Below are positions 56,638-64,000 of a DNA stretch of 64,000 bases, one piece after another. This DNA comes from Collinsella sp. GTDB lineage: Bacteria; Actinomycetota; Coriobacteriia; Coriobacteriales; Coriobacteriaceae. Position numbers and translations under genes: made by a program. Location of the stretch: the NCBI GenBank assembly GCA_019413925.1, contig DXMY01000027.1, forward strand, positions 30,734-94,733, in the 5' to 3' direction. Numbering within the stretch: the stretch's first letter is position 1; every line of letters starts with the position of its first letter. The notes beneath the pieces were generated by a model. It was not told where the DNA came from and did not search any database. It saw nothing but the letters and a program-made list of their open reading frames with translations.

Positions 56638-58095
56638 TTACGCAGCGAGGCGCTTGAGGACGTCGATGAGCAGCTCGTAGAAGCGCTCGGCAGAAGCGAG
56701 CTCCATGCTCTCGTCCGGGGTATGGACATCGGAGAGCGTCGGGCCCACGGCGATGGCGTCCAGGCCGTGCAGAGCCTCGGCAAACAGGCCGCACTCAAGG
56801 CCGGCGTGAATGGACTCGATGCGCAGCTCGGAGCCAAAGAGCTCTCGATAGCTCTCGACAAAGACTTCGCGGACCGGCGAATGCTCGGCATAGCTCCAGC
56901 CGGGATACTCAAACTCAAACTTGGCGTCGAAGCCCAGGACATCGGCCAGCGTCTGCAGACGGTCCTTGAACTCGTTCTGCAGCGAGGTGATCGAAGAGCG
57001 CGGGGACAGCATAATCTTGACCTCGTCATCGGAGGTGGCGACCACGCCGATGTTGGAGGAAACCTCGACGGAGCCGTCGGTGGCGACGTTGCTGCGAATC
57101 ACGCCGTTAGGGGCAAGGCGCAGGGCGCGGATGAGGGCAAGCGCGGACTTCTGGTCCATGGCCTCAACCTCGGCGTCGTCGGCAATCTCGACGGTGCAAG
57201 TAAAGCCGGGGTCGAAGACCTCGAGCTCGGCAGTGACGTCGGCGATGATGCCCTTTGCGATCTGGGCCGCGGCCTCGGCGGCAGCGTGGTCGGCGTAGAC
57301 CAGAACAGCCTTGCACTCACGGTTGATGGCGTTGTCCTTGGTGCCGCCGTTAAAGCTAACGATGGCGGGCTCGCCGGCAACCATCAGGCGGTCGATGATG
57401 CGGGCCATGATGAGGTTGCCGTTGCCGCGCTCCAGGTTGATATCGCTGCCGGAGTGGCCGCCCAGCAGGCCGGAGATGTCGAGCGTGAGGGTGCTACCGG
57501 TCTTGTGCTCGCGCGCGATCGGGCAGGTGTAGGTAACGACGACGCCGCCGGCACAGCTGACGGTGGCAACGCCCTCTTCCTCGGAGTCAAGGTTGATCAT
57601 GGTGCGGGCGCTAATCTGGGACTTGTCGAGCGTCTCGGCGCCGACCAGGCCAGTCTCCTCGTCGGTGGTGAACACGCACTCGAGGGCCGGATGGGTAATC
57701 GAATCGTCGTTGAGCACGGTAAGCATAAGCGCGACGGCAATACCGTTGTCGGCGCCCAGAGTGGTGCCGTTAGCGGTGAGGACGCCGTCCTTGACGACCA
57801 GGTCGATACCATCGGTCGTAAAGTCGTGCTCAACGGAGCCCAACTTGTCGCACACCATATCGATGTGGCCCTGCAGCATCACGGTCGGGGCATTCTCGGC
57901 ACCGGCAGATGCGGGCTTGCGAATGATGACGTTGTAGACCTCGTCCTGGTACACATCGAGACCGCGCTCCTTGGCAAACGCAACCAGGAAATCGCTGATG
58001 CCCTTCTCGTTGCCAGACCCACGGGGGATCGCGCTGACCTCCTCAAAGAAATGGAACAGCTGGGCGGGCTCGTAGCCGGTAATCTTGTAGTCCAT
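56638..58095 (-). CDS. pepD: Aminoacyl-histidine dipeptidase (M20C)
   Basis: A 485-residue zinc peptidase that cleaves dipeptides such as carnosine. Metal ligands and catalytic residues sit in TVMLQGHIDMVC, LGADNGIAVALML, FTTDEETGLVGAETL and NLDSEEEG, with GLECGLFAEALHGLDAIAVG toward the C-terminus. The ATG at 58095 follows AAGGAGGCACC. It is on the opposite strand to hipA (convergent), and 214 bases separate it from clpC upstream. Confidence 0.95.
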   Translation of the reverse strand: MDYKITGYEPAQLFHFFEEVSAIPRGSGNEKGISDFLVAFAKERGLDVYQDEVYNVIIRKPASAGAENAPTVMLQGHIDMVCDKLGSVEHDFTTDGIDLVVKDGVLTANGTTLGADNGIAVALMLTVLNDDSITHPALECVFTTDEETGLVGAETLDKSQISARTMINLDSEEEGVATVSCAGGVVVTYTCPIAREHKTGSTLTLDISGLLGGHSGSDINLERGNGNLIMARIIDRLMVAGEPAIVSFNGGTKDNAINRECKAVLVYADHAAAEAAAQIAKGIIADVTAELEVFDPGFTCTVEIADDAEVEAMDQKSALALIRALRLAPNGVIRSNVATDGSVEVSSNIGVVATSDDEVKIMLSPRSSITSLQNEFKDRLQTLADVLGFDAKFEFEYPGWSYAEHSPVREVFVESYRELFGSELRIESIHAGLECGLFAEALHGLDAIAVGPTLSDVHTPDESMELASAERFYELLIDVLKRLAA

Positions 58096-58255
58096 GGTGC
58101 CTCCTTGGCGCAACTGGTTAGACAGTAAGACATGCGACTTGTATATTCCCAGACTTTGCGTGCATAAACCAGTCGAAAACGCCGAGCGCCCTCGCATCAT
58201 CGGCTAACGGTGGACCGTATAGCGTAACGGTCACAACTTCCGCAGCTCTACAAAT

Positions 58256-58281
58256 CGAGGCGCCCTTTCCGGAGCGCCTCG
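58256..58281 (-). terminator. Probable terminator of clpC
   Basis: CGAGGCGC and GCGCCTCG pair around CCTTTCCGGA, 29 bases after the clpC stop; ATTTG follows on the minus strand. Confidence 0.6.
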
Positions 58282-58309
58282 ATTGCGCGTATCAAATTGT
58301 CGCCACGCC

Positions 58310-60952
58310 CTACAGCGCGCCGGAACCGGCTTGCATCATGCCGCCGGGGCCCGAGGTCACGCCGCCGCTCACGGGCGCGGCGTTGCCGGTGTGCGGTACC
58401 GCCGGGGCGGTATCGCCACCAAGCGTGCCCGCCGGACGCGGTGCCGGGATCTCGCCCGTGCCGCGGCTAAAGACAAACTTGCCATCGGCCACGTCGCACA
58501 GGACGGTATCGCCCTCGCCCCACTCGCCAGCCAGCAGTTCCTCGGACAGCGGATCCTCGATGAGCTTTTGGATGGCACGACGCAGCGGACGCGCGCCGTT
58601 GGTGAGGTCGGTACCCTCCGCCACAATCTTGTCGTAGGCCGCATCGGTAAGCTTGATGTTCATGCCGTTTGCGATCAGGCGCTGGCGCAGATCGTCCACC
58701 AGCAGGTGCGCAATCTTGGTCAGGTTCTCGCCCGAGAGCTTCTGGAACACCACGATGTCGTCGATACGGTTGAGCAGCTCGGGGCGGAACAGGCGCTTGA
58801 GCTCGCCCATCGCGCGGCCGCGGATCTCACTCGAGGTGAGGCCCTGCTCGCCGGTGGTGCCAAAGCCAACGCTCGCATCCTGCGCGATCTCGCGGGCGCC
58901 CACGTTTGACGTCATGATGATCACCGTATTGCGGAAGTCGACCGTCTTGCCCTGGCTATCGGTCAGACGGCCCTCCTCCAACACCTGCAGCAGGATATTG
59001 AAGATGTCGGGGTGCGCCTTCTCGATCTCGTCGAACAGCACGACCGAGTACGGGTGACGGCGAACAGCCTTGGTGAGCTGGCCGCCCTCGTCGTGGCCCA
59101 CATAGCCCGGGGGGCTACCGATGAGCTTGGAGACCTCGAACTCACTGCCAAACTCCGACATATCGAAGCTGATGAGCGCGTCCTTGCTGCCAAAGAGATA
59201 CTCGGCGAGCGTCTTGGCGAGCTCGGTTTTGCCCGTGCCGGTGGGGCCCAGGAAGATAAAGCTGCCGCCGGGGCGACGCGGGTCCTTGAGCGGCGAGCGG
59301 CTGCGGCGCACGGCCTTGGCAACGGCCTCGACGGCCTCGTCCTGACCGATGATGCGCGTCTTGAGCACGCTTTCGGCCTGCAGCAGGCGGCGGCTCTCGC
59401 TCTCGGTGAGCGAGGACACCGGCACGCCCGAGGTCACGGACACGATGTCGGCAATCTGGGAGACATCGATGGTGAGCGGGCTGGCGTCGAGCTCGGCCGT
59501 CCAGGCAGCCTTGGCCTCGGCGAGCTCAATCTCGGCAGCCTTTTGCTGCTCGGTGATCTCGGCGGCCTTGTTCATGTCGTCGCTCTCGGTGGCCTCCTGC
59601 GCGGCGGCCTTAAGCTCCTCCACGCGATGCTCGGCCTCGCGCACCGGCTCGGGCGCGCGGTTGGCGGCGATGCGGGCGCGGGCGCCGGCCTCGTCAATGA
59701 GGTCGATGGCCTTATCGGGCAGGAAGCGATCCTGGATGTAGCGGTCGGAGAGGTTCGCGGCGGCCTCGATAGCACCCTGCGTATAGCGCACATGGTGGTG
59801 CTCCTCGTAGCGCGGCTTGAGCGCGGTCAGGATCTTGACCGTGTCCTCGACGCTCGGCTCCTCGACATCAATGGTCTGGAAGCGACGCTCGAAGGCCGGG
59901 TCCTTGGTGAGGTACTTGCGGAACTCCTCGGCCGTGGTGGCACCGATGATCTGGAAAGCACCGCGCGCGAGCACGGGCTTGAGCATAGAGCTCGCATCGA
60001 TAGAACCCTCGGCAGAACCGGCACCGATGATGGTGTGCATCTCGTCGATAAACAGGATGACGTCGTCGGCTTCGGTTGCCTCCTGGATCACGTTCTTGAG
60101 GCGCTCCTCAAACTCACCGCGATACTTGGCGCCCGCAACGAGGCCCGGCAGGTCGAGCGTCCAGATGTTTTGGTTCATAAGGTTCTCGGGCACGTTACCG
60201 GCGGCGATCTGCTGTGCCAGGCCCTCGACGATGGCCGTCTTGCCCACGCCGGGGTCGCCCAGGATAAGCGGGTTGTTCTTGGTGCGGCGCGAAAGAATTT
60301 CCATCATACGCTGGACTTCCTTTTCGCGACCAATCACAGGGTCGAGCTCGCCGTCGCGCGCCTTCTGCGTGAGGTTGGTCGCGAACTGCTTGAGCGTGTC
60401 GGTGCCACTCCCCTTTTGCTGAGAGGCATCCGAGCCGCTAAAGAACGGCAGGCCCGCACCGGGACGACCAGCACCGGCGCCGGCGAGCGGGCGCTTCTTG
60501 TCCTGGTCCTTGGCGGTAAGCTTCTCGATGGCCTTCTTGATGGAAGCAGACGACACACCCAGGCGCATGAGGATGTCCATGGCCATGCCGTTACCCTCTT
60601 CGACAATGCCGATGAGCAAGTGCTCGGTCGACACGTAGGTCTGGTTGTTCTCACGCGCCACGCGGAATGAACGCTCCATCACGCTAATGACGAGCGGCGT
60701 AAAGGCGAGCTTGGCAGCCTCGGTCTCCTCGCTGGGCTCGGGAACCGTGGTCTGGACCTCCTTGAGGGTATCCATGATGTCATCGTAGGAGATGTCGAGC
60801 GAACGCAGTGCCTCGGCGGCAATGCCCTCGTCCTCCTTGGCAAGCGCGAGCAGCAGGTGCTCGGTGCCCACCTTATTTGAGTGCAGATCGAGCGCCTCCT
60901 GCTTGGCCATGGACATGACCTTGCGCGCGCGATCGGTAAAACGGTCTAACAT
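58310..60952 (-). CDS. clpC: ATP-dependent Clp protease ATP-binding subunit ClpC
   Basis: An 880-residue AAA+ unfoldase that feeds ClpP. It has the Clp N-domain repeats ([20 protein letters not shown]), the first AAA module ([14 protein letters not shown], Walker [15 protein letters not shown]), a coiled middle domain, and the second AAA module ([35 protein letters not shown]). A Pro/Gly/Ala-rich C-terminal tail follows. The ATG at 60952 follows AGAGGAACTAGC. ctsR, mcsA and mcsB, usual partners in Firmicutes, are not beside it. Confidence 0.97.
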   Translation of the reverse strand: MLDRFTDRARKVMSMAKQEALDLHSNKVGTEHLLLALAKEDEGIAAEALRSLDISYDDIMDTLKEVQTTVPEPSEETEAAKLAFTPLVISVMERSFRVARENNQTYVSTEHLLIGIVEEGNGMAMDILMRLGVSSASIKKAIEKLTAKDQDKKRPLAGAGAGRPGAGLPFFSGSDASQQKGSGTDTLKQFATNLTQKARDGELDPVIGREKEVQRMMEILSRRTKNNPLILGDPGVGKTAIVEGLAQQIAAGNVPENLMNQNIWTLDLPGLVAGAKYRGEFEERLKNVIQEATEADDVILFIDEMHTIIGAGSAEGSIDASSMLKPVLARGAFQIIGATTAEEFRKYLTKDPAFERRFQTIDVEEPSVEDTVKILTALKPRYEEHHHVRYTQGAIEAAANLSDRYIQDRFLPDKAIDLIDEAGARARIAANRAPEPVREAEHRVEELKAAAQEATESDDMNKAAEITEQQKAAEIELAEAKAAWTAELDASPLTIDVSQIADIVSVTSGVPVSSLTESESRRLLQAESVLKTRIIGQDEAVEAVAKAVRRSRSPLKDPRRPGGSFIFLGPTGTGKTELAKTLAEYLFGSKDALISFDMSEFGSEFEVSKLIGSPPGYVGHDEGGQLTKAVRRHPYSVVLFDEIEKAHPDIFNILLQVLEEGRLTDSQGKTVDFRNTVIIMTSNVGAREIAQDASVGFGTTGEQGLTSSEIRGRAMGELKRLFRPELLNRIDDIVVFQKLSGENLTKIAHLLVDDLRQRLIANGMNIKLTDAAYDKIVAEGTDLTNGARPLRRAIQKLIEDPLSEELLAGEWGEGDTVLCDVADGKFVFSRGTGEIPAPRPAGTLGGDTAPAVPHTGNAAPVSGGVTSGPGGMMQAGSGAL

Positions 60953-61138
60953 GCTAGTTCCTCTTAGACGAGCTAGTTTTTTCAAACGCAAAGCGCCACT
61001 CGTGGCGGCGCTTTGGTCTCTTTACCCATATGGAGTATATGTTAACCGCTGGGGCCTTTTCCGCATGCAGCCATACGACAACGTCTACAAAAAAGGAATC
61101 GCCGGGTGCGGCGGGCGCTCTAGGTTAGAGGCTGTTGT

Positions 61139-61732
61139 CTAGCAGGCGGGCTCGGCACCCATGTCCTCGGCAACGTCATTGACGGCATCGGCAACGGGAG
61201 CGCCAGGCATGCGCACGAGCTCCATATGCTGCTCTTCAAAGACGGTTCCCATGGGGAAGGCGCGGCGGAAGACAAAGCGAGCAACCGGACCAGCCACTAG
61301 CAGGTTCCAAGGCAGGGCCATGATAAAGTTGCGCGGAATGTTGACGAGCCACATCATCGGCAGCGCCTGCAAATTGGCAAGCGGGCCGCCGGGCATATGG
61401 AACAGGCCTTCGCACGCGCCGTAGAGCGACATGATGATGACCATGGGAACGACCATGCAGGAGCTGACGGCGAGCGTCATGGCAAGCGGCGAGCTCTTGC
61501 CCGGCGTGACCAGGAATTTAAAAGCGAAACCCTTGGCAAGGGGGCTGGCAACAAACCAGTCGCAGCACATGGCAAAAATGTAGGCAACGGGGAAGCCGAG
61601 CCACGCGGCGGCAACAACCTCGCCGTTGATGGTCCCATGCTGCAGGGCAACGTTGTAGATGCTCATCCAGAGCACCATGCAAAAGCACATGATAAAGGTG
61701 AACAGCAGGCTCTCTCGTTTGTTGATAGGCAT
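61139..61732 (-). CDS. DUF2798 family membrane protein
   Basis: A 197-residue membrane protein with two similar halves, each carrying two hydrophobic helices (LLFTFIMCFCMVLWMSIYNV, then SPLAMTLAVSSCMVVPMVII). This duplicated layout is that of DUF2798 proteins, whose function is unknown. The ATG at 61732 (MPINKRESLL) is chosen because it gives the family N-terminus, although GAGAGG lies rather far upstream (about 12 bases). A strong terminator-like hairpin lies about 45 bases upstream. Confidence 0.8.
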   Translation of the reverse strand: MPINKRESLLFTFIMCFCMVLWMSIYNVALQHGTINGEVVAAAWLGFPVAYIFAMCCDWFVASPLAKGFAFKFLVTPGKSSPLAMTLAVSSCMVVPMVIIMSLYGACEGLFHMPGGPLANLQALPMMWLVNIPRNFIMALPWNLLVAGPVARFVFRRAFPMGTVFEEQHMELVRMPGAPVADAVNDVAEDMGAEPAC

Positions 61733-61775
61733 AAAGGGCAGATTCCTCTCTGTGTTGTGCCGCGGCACCACGCAA

Positions 61776-61826
61776 CAAAAACGGGCGGGCAAGATGGAGC
61801 TGTTGGAACTTCATCTCGCCCGCCCG
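61776..61826 (-). terminator. Strong terminator between the ThrE-type gene and the DUF2798 gene
   Basis: CGGGCGGGC...AGATGGAG with its complement makes a stem of about 18 bp with one or two mismatches and a seven-base loop, followed on the minus strand by TTTTTG. It lies 219 bases after the ThrE-type stop and only 44 bases before the DUF2798 start, so it either ends the first transcript or attenuates the second. Confidence 0.85.
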
Positions 61827-61941
61827 TGGTACGTGCGTCTGCGACTACTTATGTGGTGAAACCAGCCTAGCACGAAAAGCGCACGCTTCGTAAGCGTTGA
61901 GTTTATGGAGATGCAGGGCACCAATAATCCCCGACCCCATA

Positions 61942-62008
61942 AGTTGCGGTGGAATACGGACTGTTTTGGCCCTTTAAGCAGCAATTCAGTCCCTATTTCA
62001 CCGCAACT
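61942..62008. repeat. 67-bp palindromic repeat, family P copy 2
   Basis: Arms AGTTGCGGTGGAATACGGAC and the complement of it at 61987-62008 (CAGTCCCTATTTCACCGCAA, one mismatch). The arms equal those at 13376-13442, the loop differs, and CCCCGACCCC precedes both. Confidence 0.85.
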
Positions 62009-62011
62009 CAT

Positions 62012-62044
62012 TTGGTGCAAAGTAGCCTGTCTCCCTTGCACCAA
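62012..62044. repeat. Family L hairpin, copy 1
   Basis: TTGGTGCAAAG and CTTGCACCAA pair around TAGCCTGTCTCC. It overlaps the end region of the ThrE-type gene (stop at 62045). A near-identical copy lies at 63699-63731. Confidence 0.85.
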
Positions 62045-63613
62045 TTAGCTGGTGTGGCGCCAGCGAGGGTCGGTGAGCGTACGCGCCACACCCAGACCAA
62101 CGGGCAAAAACGCCACGATGAGCACTGCACGCACAAACCAGCCGAGCATATTGACCGTGTCGAAGGTGCACATGTAATACATCGAGCGATACAGATACAG
62201 GCCCGGCACCATAATGACAATCGATGGCACCGTGAGGGCGATACGTGGGTAGGTGAGCTTGACTTCGGCCAAGCTTGCCAGCAGCCCCGATACCAGCGCG
62301 CCGATAAACGCTGCCGCCTCGGGAGGCATACCTACGCTCATGCCCAAGAAGGGAAACAGCGTCGGTGCATCGACAAGCGTAAGGCGCAAGGTATTGGACA
62401 CGGCGCCGATGAGCCCTGCCGCCGCTGCCATCTTTACCGGGCTGTTGAACATAACCGAGAAGCCAAATACGCCGATAAAGCTCATCACCACACGCAAGAG
62501 TGTAAGAGCCAACGGTGAGAGCCCGAGCGGGGCAAAGTCATCCGGCGCCAGCCCCACAACCTCGGCGACCATCCAGCCTACGAGGGTCGCCATCACAATA
62601 ATCGACACAGCATACGAAAGACGCTCAATGCCGCTTCGCATGTCGAGCTTAGCGATGTCGAGGCCTGCCGTAATGAGGGGAAAGCCGGGAATCACAAAGA
62701 GCATGGCGCCGATATAGCCTTCTTGGTGCGACATTGCCCCCGGTACGACCTGGCCAAGGCCGAGCAATGCCAGCAGATACGAAACGCAAGCGAGCGCAAC
62801 GCCCGTCGTCAGCGCGCTAAACTGGCCAAGACCCTGCTTGAGAATATGAGAGCGAGCAAAGTTGCCGACACCAGCGCCTACGAATGCGCAGGCCATCTCG
62901 ATAGGGCCGCCGCCGAGCAAAAAGACGAAGGCGCCGCAAGCACAGGCTGCCGCAAGGCCCTGTTGCCAGGGAGAGTAATCGGGCTTTGAGCTCTCAACGG
63001 TCCTGAGCATCTCGTGATACTCGTGTACCGTGAAGCGACGACCATAGGTCTCGATTTCCTTGAGGAAACTCTCCATCATCCAAATGCGATGGGTATTGAC
63101 TCCCGTTGTGGGCAGGCTGACAACCTCGTTAAAGCAGTGGCCATCTTCGATGCAAGTGCACTCAAACGACAGAAGGCTCAGGTCGACGTGAATCGTGACG
63201 CCGAGTACGGCAGCAACACGATTCATGGTATCGCGCACGCGCCAGGCACCTGTTCCGCTTGCAAGCATAAGCATGCCGGTGCGGCAGATGATGGATGACT
63301 TATCGGTGAGCGGCGCATCGACGGCAAGCTCATCGCCTGCCGTCACGATCTGGTGCCAATCAGTTTTCATATGGAGCGCGCCGGCACGAACGCCGTGGTG
63401 CATGGGGGCTCTCGAAAGCAGCGAGTCAAGGCGCGAAGGCTGTGGGGGTTCCGCTGAATCGGCCTCGTCCTCGTCGGGCTCTTCATCAACAAGGTCGAAA
63501 GTATCGAGCGCCGCCGGCTCGCGACGATCGATCAGCTCCTCGTCCTCATCATCAAAGTAGTTGAACTGATCGAGCATGTCCTCTTCGATTGCACGCTCGC
63601 TCGCGTCGTCCAT
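62045..63613 (-). CDS. Threonine/serine exporter family protein (ThrE, DUF1212 plus DUF3815)
   Basis: A 522-residue inner-membrane protein of the ThrE type, which exports threonine and serine. A very acidic N-terminal tail of about 70 residues (DEDEELIDRREPAALDTFDL) precedes the DUF1212 domain (ICRTGMLMLASGTGAWRV, FECTCIEDGHCF). About ten hydrophobic segments follow, fusing the two halves that are separate genes (thrE-like pairs) in many Firmicutes. The ATG at 63613 follows GGGAG. No amino acid biosynthesis genes are adjacent, so the substrate is not confirmed. Confidence 0.9.
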   Translation of the reverse strand: MDDASERAIEEDMLDQFNYFDDEDEELIDRREPAALDTFDLVDEEPDEDEADSAEPPQPSRLDSLLSRAPMHHGVRAGALHMKTDWHQIVTAGDELAVDAPLTDKSSIICRTGMLMLASGTGAWRVRDTMNRVAAVLGVTIHVDLSLLSFECTCIEDGHCFNEVVSLPTTGVNTHRIWMMESFLKEIETYGRRFTVHEYHEMLRTVESSKPDYSPWQQGLAAACACGAFVFLLGGGPIEMACAFVGAGVGNFARSHILKQGLGQFSALTTGVALACVSYLLALLGLGQVVPGAMSHQEGYIGAMLFVIPGFPLITAGLDIAKLDMRSGIERLSYAVSIIVMATLVGWMVAEVVGLAPDDFAPLGLSPLALTLLRVVMSFIGVFGFSVMFNSPVKMAAAAGLIGAVSNTLRLTLVDAPTLFPFLGMSVGMPPEAAAFIGALVSGLLASLAEVKLTYPRIALTVPSIVIMVPGLYLYRSMYYMCTFDTVNMLGWFVRAVLIVAFLPVGLGVARTLTDPRWRHTS

Positions 63614-64000
63614 ATAGACGCTCCCTTCCTGCCGACTAACTCCCATCCTAGGCAGCAACGGCTAAAGGAAACATAAAAGAGACGGCTGTCGCACCAACTT
63701 GGTGCAAAGCAACCTGTCCCCCTTGCACCAAAACTAGGAGTGTCCCCAAGGGATCAAACGACCAGTCAAACAAGAACGTCCCCGACGACTAGTCGTTTAA
63801 GAACGTCCCCAATGACTACATCCAGCTTGACAGCCAAGGAAACGCCGATACCTTGGCAACGACAGACACTATGACCCAATCCGAGGGCACTAAAAAGACA
63901 GGAGCCCCCGCTCGTGACCGCGGGTCGGGGCTGCGACAATGATGTCGAAGTGCCATAGGCGCAGCCGCGCCGCAACGAGGTTGGGAGGCTCCCATGCCAA
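63614..64000. other. Repeat-rich right edge without a clear gene
   Basis: 387 bases. Family L copy 2 lies at 63699-63731 (TTGGTGCAAAG, CTTGCACCAA, loop CAACCTGTCCC). A palindrome follows at 63754-63790 (AAACGACCAGTC and GACTAGTCGTTT), with AAGAACGTCCCC repeated beside it. At 63896-63938 AGCCCCGACCCGCG-type and complementary sequence form a hairpin that on the minus strand ends in TCTTTTT, so it is likely the terminator of a gene beyond the right edge. I see no start or domain in the last 60 bases. Confidence 0.6.

Noticed and set aside
63766..63975. Small minus-strand open frame at the right edge
   Set aside because: It runs across a likely terminator and two hairpins, has no ribosome site and no recognisable sequence.

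Overview
The window looks like a chromosomal segment of a Coriobacteriia gut actinobacterium, most likely Collinsella or a close relative. This is an inference from the high G+C codon use, the order of the housekeeping genes, the PTS/GH4/GH13 sugar genes and the style of the interspersed hairpin repeats; no rRNA gene is present to confirm it.

Layout. 1-9.2 kb: the 5' two thirds of rpoC, then rpoB, galU, rplL and rplJ on the minus strand, with an L10-type leader and attenuator before rplJ. 9.2-15.7 kb: a 128-bp palindrome, an aminotransferase, an unknown protein, a deoxyinosine glycosylase, a GH13 amylase, an MFS exporter and an unknown membrane protein. 15.7-19.8 kb: a PTS sugar locus (GH4 phospho-glycosidase, RpiR regulator, EIICB). 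20-26 kb: a FeoA-FeoB fusion, then an arginine-type antiporter and a dimethylargininase with a divergent GntR regulator. 26-34.8 kb: an esterase, EIIA-Glc (crr), asnS, a WYL-type regulator, a three-gene ABC importer and an MscS channel. 34.9-39.4 kb: an unusual cytoplasmic protein joining a ParB-like half to a BMP-family ligand-binding half, overlapping a metallophosphoesterase gene, followed by an ECF sigma factor and its probable anti-sigma. 39.4-41.2 kb: palindromic repeats and the wreck of a leucine operon, in which a leuA remnant is fused out of frame to a leuB remnant while the Leu-rich leader and attenuator survive. 41.4-46.6 kb: the translation cluster tRNA-Tyr, tRNA-Thr, tRNA-Met, tuf, rpmG, tRNA-Trp, secE, nusG, rplK, rplA, then a repeat field and another tRNA-Thr. 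46.8-48.1 kb: a DNA-binding/HipA-like kinase fusion under a 21-bp inverted repeat. 48.2-53.7 kb: a minus-strand run disA, ispD, ispF, cysS, rlmB and a NYN nuclease. 53.8-56.6 kb: mntP behind a probable manganese riboswitch, and a hipBA pair. 56.6-63.6 kb: pepD, clpC, a DUF2798 protein and a ThrE-type exporter.

How the genes fit together. The left and middle blocks are core transcription and translation. Three points differ from the common bacterial order: galU sits between rplL and rpoB, rplKA lies about 32 kb from rplJL, and crr lies about 8 kb from the EIICB gene it may serve. The accessory regions suggest a host-associated life: phospho-glycoside and alpha-glucan use, dimethylarginine breakdown, ferrous iron uptake, and lost leucine synthesis. 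At least five families of short hairpin repeats lie between the genes, several with a GGGACAGG-like core. The best candidates for undescribed biology are the ParB-like/BMP fusion with its phosphoesterase, the single-protein HTH-HipA module, and the repeat families.
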